The notes under the pieces are model-generated. The model was not told the DNA's origin. It was given only the letters and a program-made list of their open reading frames with translations, and did no database searches. The position numbers and the translations under genes are program-made. Below are positions 7,696 to 17,318 of a DNA stretch of 42,849 nt, piece by piece. The DNA lies in the NCBI GenBank assembly GCA_027066365.1, contig JAMONV010000033.1:1-42849 (forward strand), in the 5' to 3' direction. The stretch's first letter is position 1, and each line of letters opens with the position of its first letter. Origin of the DNA: Flavobacteriales bacterium. GTDB taxonomy: Bacteria > Bacteroidota > Bacteroidia > Flavobacteriales > Flavobacteriaceae.

Positions 7696-8154
7696 TTATG
7701 CTTCGGCTTCGTCCGAAGCGGAATTTTCGTTTTCGCCTTCGTTTTCGCCTTTGATTTTATCGGTGAATTCGGAAGCACTATCTTTAATGTCTTCGAATTT
7801 TTCTGCGGCTTTTTCGGTGATTTCTTCGGCTTTTTCTTTAGCTATATCTACGAAATCGGAGGCTTTTTCAGTGAGTTCTTTGGTTTTTTCGGCGAGATCT
7901 TCTTTGATATCTTCGAATTTTTCTGCAACTTTATCGGTAATTTCTCCGGCTTTTTCGGTGAGGTCTTTGGTTTTTTCGGTGAAGTCTTCTTTGATGTCTT
8001 CTAATTTTTCTTCGGCTTTTTCTTTCCATTCCGCAGTTTCTTCTTTTAATTCTTTCAAACCTTTTTCGGCGGCGTCTTCCACTTTTTCGATTAATTCGGC
8101 GGCTTCTTGTTTGGTTTTACCGAATAATTTTTTGATTGAGTTTAACAGTCCCAT
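7696..8154 (-). CDS. LEA-like amphipathic 11-mer repeat protein
   Basis: A 152-residue, highly charged helical protein starting MGLLNSIKKLFGKTKQEA. Glu, Lys, Asp and Ala dominate. EDIKED-type blocks recur with spacings of 29 and then 40 residues, a difference of exactly one 11-mer. Units like AEKTKELTEKA echo the 11-residue repeats of group 3 LEA proteins and apolipoprotein-type membrane-surface helices. Roles known for such proteins include desiccation or cold protection, phasins and membrane-curvature binding; which applies is unknown. No signal peptide is seen. The start is fixed by a perfect promoter at 8170-8200, which rules out the upstream in-frame ATG at 8229. The acidic tail is GENEGENENSASDEAEA. 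Confidence 0.75.
   Translation of the reverse strand: MGLLNSIKKLFGKTKQEAAELIEKVEDAAEKGLKELKEETAEWKEKAEEKLEDIKEDFTEKTKDLTEKAGEITDKVAEKFEDIKEDLAEKTKELTEKASDFVDIAKEKAEEITEKAAEKFEDIKDSASEFTDKIKGENEGENENSASDEAEA
7700..7719 (+). terminator. Possible terminator hairpin after acs
   Basis: GCTTCGG (7700-7706) pairs with CCGAAGC (7713-7719) around a 6-base loop, 15 bases after the acs stop, with T-rich sequence following. It lies within the last codons of the convergent LEA-like gene, so it may simply be codon repetition (Ser-Asp-Glu-Ala). Confidence 0.35.
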
Positions 8155-8169
8155 ATTGTAATTTTTTAG

Positions 8170-8200
8170 CAAATGTAAAATAAATCGATTAAATAGCAAA
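8170..8200 (-). promoter_or_regulatory. Consensus promoter of the LEA-like gene
   Basis: On the minus strand TTTG (8197-8200), exactly 19 bases, then TACATTTG (8170-8177). This is an essentially perfect Bacteroidota promoter, suggesting strong expression. The ATG at 8154 is 15 bases downstream. Confidence 0.85.
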
Positions 8201-8249
8201 ATATTTTTGATAATTCTAAATAAAAGCAATTATTTGTAATAAAAATTAC

Positions 8250-9158
8250 TTAAACCGGGATTAATTCCCAGAAAAGTTTATTTACTTTTATTTCATAGTT
8301 GTTACCTAACAAAAGGGGGAGATTTTCGCGTGTATGACCGGCGGGGAAATTGAAAAACACGGGAATGCCGGTTTGCTTTGCCAAATCCGATACAATTTGT
8401 TTGACGGAGAAAGGGAAGGGCGGGTTGTCTTGCATGATACCGGTAAATTGTCCGATAATAAGTGCGGCTGCTTTGTGGAATAAGCCGGCAAGTTTTAGTG
8501 CTTGAAACATGCGATCGATAGCGTAGAGATGTTCGCCGACGTCCTCGAGAAAAACGATTTTGTCTTTGAAATTAAGGTTTCCTCGGGCGATTAATGCGAA
8601 AAAGGTGGTCAAATTACCGCCGATGAGGCGGGCGCGAAGGTTTTTTTCGTTGAGATTGGCGCTATCTCGCGGTATTTGAACGGACGGTTTTCGGCCCGAG
8701 AGGAAGTCCATTAGCATATTGAGGGACCGTGGCGTGTAGCCGGTGCTTAAGTTGACCGGCATTAATCCATGTAGAGCGGTTATGCCGGACCGGTTCCAAA
8801 GGATGTGTAATGTGGTGATATCGGAAAAACCGATGATCCATTTGGGATTTTGCTTGATCCATTTCGGGTCGATTTTATCTATTATTCTTATGCTTCCGTA
8901 GCCACCGCGCACCGGCCAAACGGCTTTAATGCTCGGATTGTGGAGGGCTTCCGTGAGTGCTTGTATTCTTTCTTCGTCGGTGCCGGCAAGGGATCCGAAG
9001 CGTGCGCAGGATTGTTTGTGAACGAATGGTTTCAGTCCTCGTTTTTCCAATGCTTGCACGGCTAAATCGATGCTGTTGCATGAGGTTAAACGACCTGCAG
9101 GAGCCAATAAGGCTACTTGATCGCCGGGTTTAAGTGCCGGGGGAGTTATCATTTTCAT
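8250..9158 (-). CDS. LD-carboxypeptidase, peptidase family S66
   Basis: The 302-residue enzyme removes the terminal D-Ala from murein tetrapeptides by cleaving an L,D bond. The catalytic triad of the family is readable: Ser112 in GFSDITTLH, Glu205 in FLEDVGE and His275 in AGHTRENLP. The RGGYGS segment is also typical. It is normally cytoplasmic (LdcA, murein recycling) and no signal peptide is seen. A second in-frame ATG lies two codons in. Immunity proteins of the MccF type share the fold, but the plain LdcA pattern and genomic setting favour recycling. It thematically joins murQ and the NlpC/P60 gene at 22.5-24.6 kb. A weak -7-like box TAATTTAG is at 9182-9189. Confidence 0.9.
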   Translation of the reverse strand: MKMITPPALKPGDQVALLAPAGRLTSCNSIDLAVQALEKRGLKPFVHKQSCARFGSLAGTDEERIQALTEALHNPSIKAVWPVRGGYGSIRIIDKIDPKWIKQNPKWIIGFSDITTLHILWNRSGITALHGLMPVNLSTGYTPRSLNMLMDFLSGRKPSVQIPRDSANLNEKNLRARLIGGNLTTFFALIARGNLNFKDKIVFLEDVGEHLYAIDRMFQALKLAGLFHKAAALIIGQFTGIMQDNPPFPFSVKQIVSDLAKQTGIPVFFNFPAGHTRENLPLLLGNNYEIKVNKLFWELIPV

Positions 9159-9331
9159 TGGATTGTTTTCCGTTTGTGACGCTAAATTAGGGATTTCTTT
9201 TTAGATTTATGAGCGGCTGTTCGTATTTATTTTCTTCAATAAAGAGAGCGTTTTACGGATTGGATACGGATTGGATTTGTTGTTTGGGATTAAAATGGAG
9301 AAACGGGGTTAATGAATAGCGATAATTTTTC

Positions 9332-9339
9332 TAACTTTA
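9332..9339 (+). promoter_or_regulatory. Promoter -7 box of the YfhO gene
   Basis: TAACTTTA, a one-base variant of TAnnTTTG, ends 21 bases before the ATG at 9361. A partial upstream TTA box lies about 20 bases away. It sits in the 202-base gap divergent from the LD-carboxypeptidase gene, which also holds a tandem pair of ACGGATTGGAT around 9255-9276. Confidence 0.5.
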
Positions 9340-9360
9340 AGGCATAAAAAAGTGTTTTCG

Positions 9361-11775
9361 ATGAAAAATTTTCGGTTAAAATACGTATGGTGGTTCGGAG
9401 GTATGGTTTTGTTTTTGGTTGTAGCTTTTTATTTGTATTCACCCTTATTGGAGGGGAAAAAATTGATGGGTTCGGATTCGCTACAGTTTTTGGCTATGGA
9501 GCAAGAGCGTATTCACTATAAAGAAACGCACGGTGAAGAAACTTATTGGACGAATGCGGTTTTTGGCGGAATGCCTACTTATTTGCTGGGTGCCGGATTT
9601 CCGGCAAGTTTGCCTGCGCATGTCGATAAGGTTTTAAAATTCTTTCCCAGACCGGTTAATTATTTGTTTTTGTATTTCCTCGGGTTTGTTTTGCTGGGTA
9701 TGGTTTTGAGGATTGATTTGAAAAAGGCGTTGGTGGGTGCGTTCGGTTTCGCATTATCGACTTATTTGGTTATTATCTTGCAAGTGGGGCATTTTGCGAA
9801 GGCCGGGGCCATAGCATATATGCCTTGGATATTGGCGGCGGTGTTATTGATTTTGGAGAGAAAAAAATATGCGACGGGGTTTGTTTTATTAGCTTTATCC
9901 ATGGGTTTGGAATTGCATGCCAAGCATTATCAAATGACCTATTATATGGGTATGGCGCTATTGCTTTTGGGGGCTGTTTATGCCTATGAAGCTATTCGTT
10001 CGGGGGAATGGAAAATTTTGCTAAAAGAAGTGGTTTTGATGCTGGGAGCCGTGTTGATAGGAATAGGTTTGAATTGGACGGAAATGGCGGCGATCAAGCA
10101 ATATATTTCCCAAAGTATTCGCGGCGAGCAATTTATTACCCTCAATCCCGATGGTTCACCGAAAGTAAAAGAAGAAGGATTGGACAAAAATTATATTACC
10201 GAATATAGTTATGGAATAGCCGAAACCTTTGATTTATTTATACCGGGATTTATGGGAGGTTCCAATCGGGAGAAATTGGACGAATCGTCGCATTTGTATA
10301 AAGCGCTTAAAGGGAAGACGGATCGAAGGACGGCGAAGCAATTTGTAGAATCGACGTCGTTGTATTGGGGGAATCAGCCGATTGTGATGGCACCGGCGTA
10401 TATCGGAGCCGTAATTTTGTTTTTGGCTTTTATCGGCTTTATGTTATATCGAGGTAAGTTGAAAATCTGGATTTTGATTACGTCCGTATTGGTATTGTTG
10501 CTTTCATGGGGGAAAAATTTTCCATGGTTAACGAATTTGATGATTGATTATTTTCCGTATTACGATAAATTTCGTGTGGTAGCTTCCATTCAGGTTGTTT
10601 TAGAAGTTTTAATGCCTTTGATGGCGATATTGGGATTGTTGGCATTTTTTGATAACAGCATTTCCCGTGAAGAAAAGATGAAAGCTTTGAAGACGGGAGT
10701 TTATCTTTTGGGGGGTATTGCGTTATTTTTCGGTATCCTGGGTCCTTCATTATTTGACTTTGAATCTTCGTCGGATGCGATTTATAAGCAATACGGACTC
10801 TTGGATGCCCTCATTGCCGACCGTCAACGGTTGATGCGTACCGACAGTATTCGGAGTTTGATTTTCGTTTTATTAACGGCAGCGGTGCTAGTATTGATGC
10901 TTCAGAATAAATTAAAAACCGCATACGGCTTTGTTTTGTTGATTTTATTGGTGATTTTCGACTTGGCCGGGGTGTCTGCACGTTATATTCGGCAAGATGA
11001 TTTTATGACATCAAGGGAAATTCAGGCGATTTTTGCCAAAACGCCGGTGGATGAAGCGATTTTGAAAGATAAGAGTTATTATCGTGTGATTAATTTGGCG
11101 CGCAATCCTTTAACGGATGGATTGACATCGTATTATCATAAAAATTTGGGAGGATATCATGCCGCCAAACCGAGACGAATTCAAGATTTGTTTGATTTTT
11201 ATCTGAACGGAAAGCTTCATTTTCCCGTGTTGAATATGTATAATGTGAAATACATTATATTCAAAGGCCGGAAAGGTTTGACTTATCAACAAAACGATGG
11301 TGTTTCGGGACCGGCATGGTTTGTCAGTGATATTCAATATGTGCCGGATCAAAATGCGGAAATTTCGGCATTAAAAAATTTTAATCCCGCCACCACCGCC
11401 GTGACGAGTGATACCGGTTTAAGCGATTATGAAATTGCAGTGGACAGTACGGCGCACATTTCTTTGGAATCTTATGCTCCTAATCGCTTGGTATATCATA
11501 GCGAAAGTCAGCGGGACGGGTTGGCTGTTTTTGCCGAAAATTATTACCCGTTCGGTTGGAAATCGTATATTGACAATAAACCGGCGAAAATTTATCGGGT
11601 GAACTATTCGTTGCGTGCCATGAAAATTCCGTCCGGAAAGCATAAAATAGTTATGGAATTTGATCCTGATGTGATAAGAAAAGGGGTCAAAATTTCGTAT
11701 ATTTTTGTTCTGTTGTTTGTTTTGAGTATATTTTATTGGATTTTTCGATTATATAAATCCCGTCAAGTAAAATAA
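9361..11775 (+). CDS. YfhO-family integral membrane protein
   Basis: About 804 residues. The N-terminal two thirds hold many hydrophobic helices resembling GT-C glycosyltransferase-like membrane proteins. The C-terminal extracytoplasmic part contains the YfhO signature, AENYYPFGWKSYIDNKPAK then VNYSLRAMKIPSGKH. YfhO in Gram-positives helps glycosylate lipoteichoic acid; in Bacteroidota the role is unassigned but is probably in cell-surface glycan transfer. I start at the ATG 9361 (MKNFRLKYVWWF) rather than the GTG three codons upstream. The stop lies only 4 bases from the convergent POT transporter stop, leaving no room for a separate terminator. Confidence 0.85.
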   Translation: MKNFRLKYVWWFGGMVLFLVVAFYLYSPLLEGKKLMGSDSLQFLAMEQERIHYKETHGEETYWTNAVFGGMPTYLLGAGFPASLPAHVDKVLKFFPRPVNYLFLYFLGFVLLGMVLRIDLKKALVGAFGFALSTYLVIILQVGHFAKAGAIAYMPWILAAVLLILERKKYATGFVLLALSMGLELHAKHYQMTYYMGMALLLLGAVYAYEAIRSGEWKILLKEVVLMLGAVLIGIGLNWTEMAAIKQYISQSIRGEQFITLNPDGSPKVKEEGLDKNYITEYSYGIAETFDLFIPGFMGGSNREKLDESSHLYKALKGKTDRRTAKQFVESTSLYWGNQPIVMAPAYIGAVILFLAFIGFMLYRGKLKIWILITSVLVLLLSWGKNFPWLTNLMIDYFPYYDKFRVVASIQVVLEVLMPLMAILGLLAFFDNSISREEKMKALKTGVYLLGGIALFFGILGPSLFDFESSSDAIYKQYGLLDALIADRQRLMRTDSIRSLIFVLLTAAVLVLMLQNKLKTAYGFVLLILLVIFDLAGVSARYIRQDDFMTSREIQAIFAKTPVDEAILKDKSYYRVINLARNPLTDGLTSYYHKNLGGYHAAKPRRIQDLFDFYLNGKLHFPVLNMYNVKYIIFKGRKGLTYQQNDGVSGPAWFVSDIQYVPDQNAEISALKNFNPATTAVTSDTGLSDYEIAVDSTAHISLESYAPNRLVYHSESQRDGLAVFAENYYPFGWKSYIDNKPAKIYRVNYSLRAMKIPSGKHKIVMEFDPDVIRKGVKISYIFVLLFVLSIFYWIFRLYKSRQVK

Positions 11776-11779
11776 ATTT

Positions 11780-13561
11780 TCATTCCACACCATGCATTTT
11801 TCGTTTGAGAAATTTATTGAGCGAAAGGATGATCAATCCGGCAAGGATCGGAATAACGGTGAAGATAAGAAAGAAAGCTGAAATACCGTGTTTGGTGGCA
11901 ATGTTTTCGGAGGCTTCGGCCATCATTCCCGATAATTTGTTAGCCAATCCCGTGAAAATATACCAAATACCGAAAATAAAACCGGTCATACGCAGGGGCG
12001 CCAATTTACTCACATAGGATAATCCGACCGGCGAAATGGCCAATTCTCCCATGGTGTGTAGCAGATAAGCGCCCACCAACCAAAGCATGCTAACGGATGC
12101 CGTTTGTGCGCCGGGCGGAATGGAACGAGCACCGATGGCCAACAAACCGAATCCTGCCCCGAGAAAAACAAACCCGATAAAAAATTTCCATGCGGCAGGT
12201 ATATTATAACGCTTCCAAACAGCCGAATATACAGGCGCCAAGGAAATAATGAAAACCGGATTGAGAATTTGAAACCAAGTGGTATCCACTACCGGAGTGT
12301 CGGTGCCGATTTTGTCTTTCAAGCGTAGAATCACCAATATCCAAATAATCAAAAAACTAACGGAAGTAAATAAAACCGTAAGCGGATAGGTTTTGTATAT
12401 GGTTGCGAATAGGCGAAAGATAACATAGGTCAAGATGATAATGGGGATAACGGAAATTACACTGTCAATGATTTTGTATATTAAAGCCCATTTTTCCGAT
12501 AAGGTTCGTGCCGTATAATCTTTAGCAAAAACATTCATGGTGGTTCCGGCTTGTTCAAAGCTGGCCCAAAAGGCGATAACAAAGAACGCAATGATAAAAA
12601 TCACTGTCAGACGGTCTCTTTCTACGGGATCGAAACGTTGTAACCGGCTTAATCCGAGAATAATGAATAACATTATGGAACCCAAAAAGAAAAAAGTGGT
12701 CAAATCGAACCGGATGGTTTCGCCGGCTAATTGTAAGGTGTAAATATTTTCGGGTAACCATGTGTCGCCACGCGATACTACCTTATACAAACCGTGAATT
12801 ATCCAAATAAGCACCAAAAGGATACCGGAGACAGCAAGCATTTTATCGAAAGTGCTAAAGGGGACGATTTTTTTTCGTTCTTCTTCCGGCAAATCTATTT
12901 TTTTCGGTTGCGGCCGATGGGCGGCTTCACCGAAAATATTTCTGGCAAAGTAAAATTGTAGTAAACCGAAAAACATAAAAATTCCCGCCAAACCGAATCC
13001 TAAATGCCAACCGTAATGTTCACCGGTCCAACCGACCAATAAGGTTCCTAAAAATGCACCGGCATTAACACCCATGTAAAATATGGTATATGCACTGTCT
13101 TTTTTTGCACTGTGCGGCGGATACATTTTGCCTACAATTGACGACATATTGGGTTTGAATAACCCCGTTCCGACGACCAAAAGCAATAAACCGATATAAA
13201 AAACAAACCGGAAACCGGCTCCCAGATCCGAAACGGCCAATGCCACATGTCCGGCGGTGATAATTGAAGCACCAATCAAAACCGTTTTGACGTGCCCCCA
13301 TTTATTATCGGCCAACCAACCGCCAAGCATCGGTAGAAAATAAACCAACATTACATACCAACCGTATAGCGCATACGCCTCTTCGCGTTGCCATTCCCAA
13401 CCACCTTCCGAAATTTTTGAAATGAGAAATAAAATCAATATCGCGCGCATGCCATAGTAGGAAAAACGTTCCCACATTTCCGTAAAAAACAATACAAATA
13501 ATCCTACGGGATGGCCTAAAATCTCTTGCTGAAAAAATCCGCTTTTCGGCTGTGTTTCCAT
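11780..13561 (-). CDS. POT-family proton-coupled di/tripeptide transporter
   Basis: The 593-residue major-facilitator protein has the POT signature ExxERFxYYG in EMWERFSYYGMRA (helix 1). The second motif region reads IFYMGVNAGAFLGTLLVG. About 14 transmembrane helices fit bacterial DtpT-type members, including two extra helices in the middle. It imports small peptides with protons across the inner membrane, supplying amino acids. The usual length is 460-600, so this is at the long end, normal for Bacteroidota. The -7 box TATCTTTA lies at 13584-13591. It stands alone and its peptide uptake fits a proteolytic lifestyle, which is inference. Confidence 0.93.
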   Translation of the reverse strand: METQPKSGFFQQEILGHPVGLFVLFFTEMWERFSYYGMRAILILFLISKISEGGWEWQREEAYALYGWYVMLVYFLPMLGGWLADNKWGHVKTVLIGASIITAGHVALAVSDLGAGFRFVFYIGLLLLVVGTGLFKPNMSSIVGKMYPPHSAKKDSAYTIFYMGVNAGAFLGTLLVGWTGEHYGWHLGFGLAGIFMFFGLLQFYFARNIFGEAAHRPQPKKIDLPEEERKKIVPFSTFDKMLAVSGILLVLIWIIHGLYKVVSRGDTWLPENIYTLQLAGETIRFDLTTFFFLGSIMLFIILGLSRLQRFDPVERDRLTVIFIIAFFVIAFWASFEQAGTTMNVFAKDYTARTLSEKWALIYKIIDSVISVIPIIILTYVIFRLFATIYKTYPLTVLFTSVSFLIIWILVILRLKDKIGTDTPVVDTTWFQILNPVFIISLAPVYSAVWKRYNIPAAWKFFIGFVFLGAGFGLLAIGARSIPPGAQTASVSMLWLVGAYLLHTMGELAISPVGLSYVSKLAPLRMTGFIFGIWYIFTGLANKLSGMMAEASENIATKHGISAFFLIFTVIPILAGLIILSLNKFLKRKMHGVE

Positions 13562-13901
13562 AAATATTTCCGTTATTTGCGCCTAAAGATATAAAAATTT
13601 ATTGTAGACATTATAACTTGAGGTTATGTGAAGGATTTGTTTTTTAGCATAGCATGAAAAAATGCGGAATTTCGGTTTCAAACACAAATTAGCTCAATGA
13701 ATACGATTTTTTTCAGTCCATGGGATTGAAATCATGTCATTCCTAATGAGCAATAAGAATCATCTCCTTTTGTTTACTTGAAATCCATTCGATAAATTGA
13801 TTGTATACGTATGCCATATGATTTTATGAATTTTTAGAAATTCCGTCGTCTTAAAAGATGCAACCTTTTCGCCTGGAAATAGAGGACCAAAAATTGTTGT
13901 A
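13562..13901. other. 340-base gap with no clear gene
   Basis: Apart from the POT promoter box at 13584-13591 (TATCTTTA, minus strand) I see nothing firm. A short minus-strand reading frame downstream of the aminotransferase has no recognisable content. No tRNA-like or strong hairpin sequence is visible. Confidence 0.5.
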
Positions 13902-15134
13902 TCAAGTTTTCATTGCATATTCAATACCTTCGGCAATAATTTTAATTCCCGGCCGGATGTCGTTCGGATTTACATTGGAATAGGCGAGGCGAAAAGTGTT
14001 ATCACTAATCCTTGCCGGATCAAATGACTTGCCAAGTACGAAAACAACACCGTTATCAATGGCATAATCGAGGACTTGTTTAGCACTAATGCCTTCGGGT
14101 AATTCAAACCAAATATAAAAACCGCCTTGAGGTTCAACATATTTAACGTTTTGGGGGAAGTATTTTTTGACGGATTCGATGGTTAAGTCGCGACGTAATT
14201 TATATTCGGGACGGATGCGCTGGAGATAATTCCGCATATATCCGCCTTCAATAAAAGCATGCGCAATCACTTGAGAGAGATTGGGGCTGCAGGCGTCAAG
14301 ACTTTGTTTGATAATTTCCGCTTTATGGAAGATTTCTTCGGGGAGGACCAACCAACCCAAGCGAAACCCGGGCCCTAGAATTTTGGAAAATGTTCCGGCA
14401 TAAATGATTTTTTGCCTTTGACTATCCTGAGCCATAGCTATTACGGGAACGGTTTTGTTTTTTGACAAGTCGCTGAAATACAATTCATTATAGGCGTCGT
14501 CTTCCAGCAAAATCAAATCGTTTTTTTCTATAAAATCCAATAAAAATTTTCTTCGTTCTTTTGAATAAATCAAGCCGGCGGGATTGTGAAAATTGGGAAT
14601 TACATATAGAAATTTGATTTTTTCGTTTTGTTTCTTGGCCTTCCGGAAGGTTTCTTCCAACTTTTCGGGAATGATGCCGTTATGATCCATGGAAACACCG
14701 TGAAGTTTAACTTGAAAACTTTTGAAAAGAGTCAAAGCACCGATAAAACTGGGATTTTCGGTGATAAGGGTATCGCCCGGATCAGCAAAAAGTTGCGTGA
14801 CAATATAAATGGCTTGTAAGGAACCCGTGGTAATCATGAGACGATGTTCCGACATATCGATCCCTTTACTTTCCATGTATTTTTTCATCACTTCCACCAA
14901 AGGCGGATAACCGGTGGTGGGGCCGTATTGGAACGATAATTCTTTGATATGGCGCGGCAAATTGTGGTAGATTTTTTCCACTTCGTCCACAGGGAATAAG
15001 TGATTATTCGGCATGCCACCTGCGAAGGAAATAAAATCTTCGCGAATGGCATATTTCATCAGGTCGCGAATGTCGGACGATTGCAAATAAGCAACGGTTT
15101 CGGAATATGGATAGATGAAGGTTTCGGCACTCAT
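13902..15134 (-). CDS. PLP-dependent aminotransferase, class I/II (LysN/Aro8-like)
   Basis: The 410-residue fold-type I aminotransferase has its PLP-binding Lys251 in AGTFSKILGPGFRLGW. Other landmarks are NPAG in YVIPNFHNPAGLIYS, the DDAYNEL Asp region, and FRLAYSN, whose Arg would bind the substrate carboxylate. The SFAGGMPNNHLFP opening and this motif set are typical of the 2-aminoadipate/aromatic/branched-chain aminotransferases that resemble the enzyme half of MocR regulators. No winged-helix domain is present, so it is an enzyme, not a regulator. Substrate remains open. It is divergent from the acyl-CoA synthetase across 107 bases; linked use in amino-acid fermentation is possible but unproven. 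Confidence 0.88.
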   Translation of the reverse strand: MSAETFIYPYSETVAYLQSSDIRDLMKYAIREDFISFAGGMPNNHLFPVDEVEKIYHNLPRHIKELSFQYGPTTGYPPLVEVMKKYMESKGIDMSEHRLMITTGSLQAIYIVTQLFADPGDTLITENPSFIGALTLFKSFQVKLHGVSMDHNGIIPEKLEETFRKAKKQNEKIKFLYVIPNFHNPAGLIYSKERRKFLLDFIEKNDLILLEDDAYNELYFSDLSKNKTVPVIAMAQDSQRQKIIYAGTFSKILGPGFRLGWLVLPEEIFHKAEIIKQSLDACSPNLSQVIAHAFIEGGYMRNYLQRIRPEYKLRRDLTIESVKKYFPQNVKYVEPQGGFYIWFELPEGISAKQVLDYAIDNGVVFVLGKSFDPARISDNTFRLAYSNVNPNDIRPGIKIIAEGIEYAMKT

Positions 15135-15241
15135 TGTCCTTTAATTTTTTTTGTAAAATATACATGATTTGAAAAGAATAAAGACTGATTTTTTTCATGA
15201 AGTTATCGAATTGAAATGCTTATTTTGCAAAAAAAGAAAAA

Positions 15242-17299
15242 ATGTCCATTCATCCCTATTTAATTAAACCACGCAGTATTGTAGTAGTCGGCGGGACGGA
15301 TAATTTGCATGCGCCCGGGGGGAGAATTTTGAAGAATTTGACGGAAAACGGTTATCGAGGAAAAATTTATGTGGTCAATCCAAAGAAAACGCAGGTGCAA
15401 GGTATTTCTAGTTATGCAAGGGTGGAGGATTTGCCCGAGCAAGTGGATTTGGGCATTATTGCAGTGGCGGCGCGATTTGTTGAAGATATTGTGAAGGTTT
15501 TGACGGAAAAAAAAGGGACACGCGGTTTTATCATTATTTCGGCGGGATTCGGTGATACCGGACCGGAAGGTAAAGCGATGGAAGAACGCTTGGTTAAGCA
15601 AATAGAGCGGGTGGGGGGGAGTCTGCTAGGACCGAATAATATAGGATTGATCAATACGCACTATGCGGGTGTATTCACGACGCCTGTTCCGTCGCTTTCA
15701 CCGGATGGTGCGGATTTAATTTCGGGTTCGGGAGCCACTGCGGTTTTTATTATGGAAGCGGCGGCGCCGTTGGGGCTGCGTTTTAATAGTGTTTGGTCGG
15801 TGGGGAATGCGGCGCAGATAGGGATTGAAGAGGTTTTGGAATATTTGGACGAACAATATCTCAATGCCGAAGGACGTACCGTATTGATTTATGCCGAAAC
15901 GGTAAAAAAACCGCAAAAATGGCTGAAACACGCACGTTCGCTTACGGCAAAAGGTGCTAAACTTATCGGAATTAAAGCGGGGAGTTCGCAAGCGGGTAGC
16001 CGGGCGGCGGGATCGCATACGGGTGCCATAGCTTCTCCCGATGCGGCTGTGGATGCGCTCTTTGAAAAAAGCGGAATATTGCGAGCTTACGGACGGTTGG
16101 ATTTAATTTATCGTGCCGGAATAGCACGATTTAAGAAAATGAGAAACAAAAATACCGTAATTGTTACGCATGCCGGAGGTCCTGCGGTAATGTTGACCGA
16201 CACTTTGGAAAAATACGGCCTGAAAGTGCCGGAGATCGAGCATGAAAAGGCACGGGAATTATTGGAATTTTTGTTTCCCGGTTCCTCGGTTAAAAATCCC
16301 ATAGATATTTTGGCTACGGGAACATCCGAACACTTGGAAAGAAGCATCGAATATGCCGTGAAATATTTCGAAGCGGGTGCGGTGCCCGTGATTTTCGGAA
16401 GTCCGGGCTTATTTCCCGTGGACGAAGCTTACCGAGTAATAGCCAACGCGATAGAACGTTATGAGGTGCCCGTTTATCCTATCATGCCTTCGTTAATCAA
16501 TACGGATCGTGAAATGGCGGCATTCCGGGCAAAGGGTTATTTTCATTTTACGGATGAAGTTTTATTCGGCCGGGCCTTAGGTGATACGATGAACAAAACG
16601 CCTGTATTTTCACTTCCGGTGGCGAAAAACAAGGAATTACGATTATTGTTATTATCGTTAATCGAAGGAAAAACTGGATTTTTGGATGACGATACGGTAA
16701 AGAATTTAATGGAAGCGATCAATATCAAAATGCCACCGCAAAGGCTATTAAAACGACGTGAAGAAGTGAATCGAATCCCTACGGATTGGTTTCCGGTGGT
16801 GATGAAAGTATCGGGTCCGTTACACAAAACCGATACCGGTGGGGTTATTTTGAATGTTACCGACCGAAAAATGGCGGAAAAAATATTTGAAGATCTGATG
16901 AAAATTGAAGGAGTGATTGGTGTTACGGTACAAAAACAATTGGATGGATCGATTGAAATTTTCGCCGGTGTTAAACGGGAAGGAGAATTCGGGCATATGT
17001 TGTTATTCGGTGAGGGCGGAACAGCGGTGGAAATACGGAAAAATTTCAAGCAAATTTTATTGCCGGCCGGGCGCGAGGAATTATTTTATCACCTCGAAAA
17101 ATTGAATGTGTATCCAATATTGAAAGGCTATCGAAACCGTCCCGGAGTAGATTTGAACGCATTAATGGAAATGTTTGAAAAACTATCCGTTTTGGTTGAA
17201 AATTTACCGGAAATCGACGAAATGGATATAAATCCTATTTTATTTGATTTGGGGAAACCGGTTGCCGTGGATATTAGGATAAAAATTCTGGCTCGATAA
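15242..17299 (+). CDS. ADP-forming acetate/acyl-CoA synthetase, fused alpha-beta
   Basis: A 685-residue fusion. The CoA-binding Rossmann domain (about 1-130, IVVVGGTDNLHAPGGRIL) leads into succinyl-CoA-synthetase-like domains with phosphohistidine His259 in GSHTGAIAS. The C-terminal ATP-grasp region (about 490-685) has a second histidine, His528, in HKTDTGGV. Family knowledge: acyl-CoA + ADP + Pi is converted to acid + ATP + CoA, passing phosphate between the two histidines. It usually makes ATP while releasing acetate or branched acids from amino-acid breakdown. Here it faces the aminotransferase, consistent with that use. With acs in the same window, acetate could be both released and re-activated. 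The -7-like box TTATTTTG is at 15220-15227. Confidence 0.92.
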   Translation: MSIHPYLIKPRSIVVVGGTDNLHAPGGRILKNLTENGYRGKIYVVNPKKTQVQGISSYARVEDLPEQVDLGIIAVAARFVEDIVKVLTEKKGTRGFIIISAGFGDTGPEGKAMEERLVKQIERVGGSLLGPNNIGLINTHYAGVFTTPVPSLSPDGADLISGSGATAVFIMEAAAPLGLRFNSVWSVGNAAQIGIEEVLEYLDEQYLNAEGRTVLIYAETVKKPQKWLKHARSLTAKGAKLIGIKAGSSQAGSRAAGSHTGAIASPDAAVDALFEKSGILRAYGRLDLIYRAGIARFKKMRNKNTVIVTHAGGPAVMLTDTLEKYGLKVPEIEHEKARELLEFLFPGSSVKNPIDILATGTSEHLERSIEYAVKYFEAGAVPVIFGSPGLFPVDEAYRVIANAIERYEVPVYPIMPSLINTDREMAAFRAKGYFHFTDEVLFGRALGDTMNKTPVFSLPVAKNKELRLLLLSLIEGKTGFLDDDTVKNLMEAINIKMPPQRLLKRREEVNRIPTDWFPVVMKVSGPLHKTDTGGVILNVTDRKMAEKIFEDLMKIEGVIGVTVQKQLDGSIEIFAGVKREGEFGHMLLFGEGGTAVEIRKNFKQILLPAGREELFYHLEKLNVYPILKGYRNRPGVDLNALMEMFEKLSVLVENLPEIDEMDINPILFDLGKPVAVDIRIKILAR

Positions 17300-17318
17300 A
17301 TAAATCCCGTCCGTATGT

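Noticed and set aside
13770-13901. Possible gene remnant on the minus strand after the aminotransferase
   Set aside because: An open stretch of about 40 codons overlaps the aminotransferase end and contains no recognisable motif; chance is more likely.
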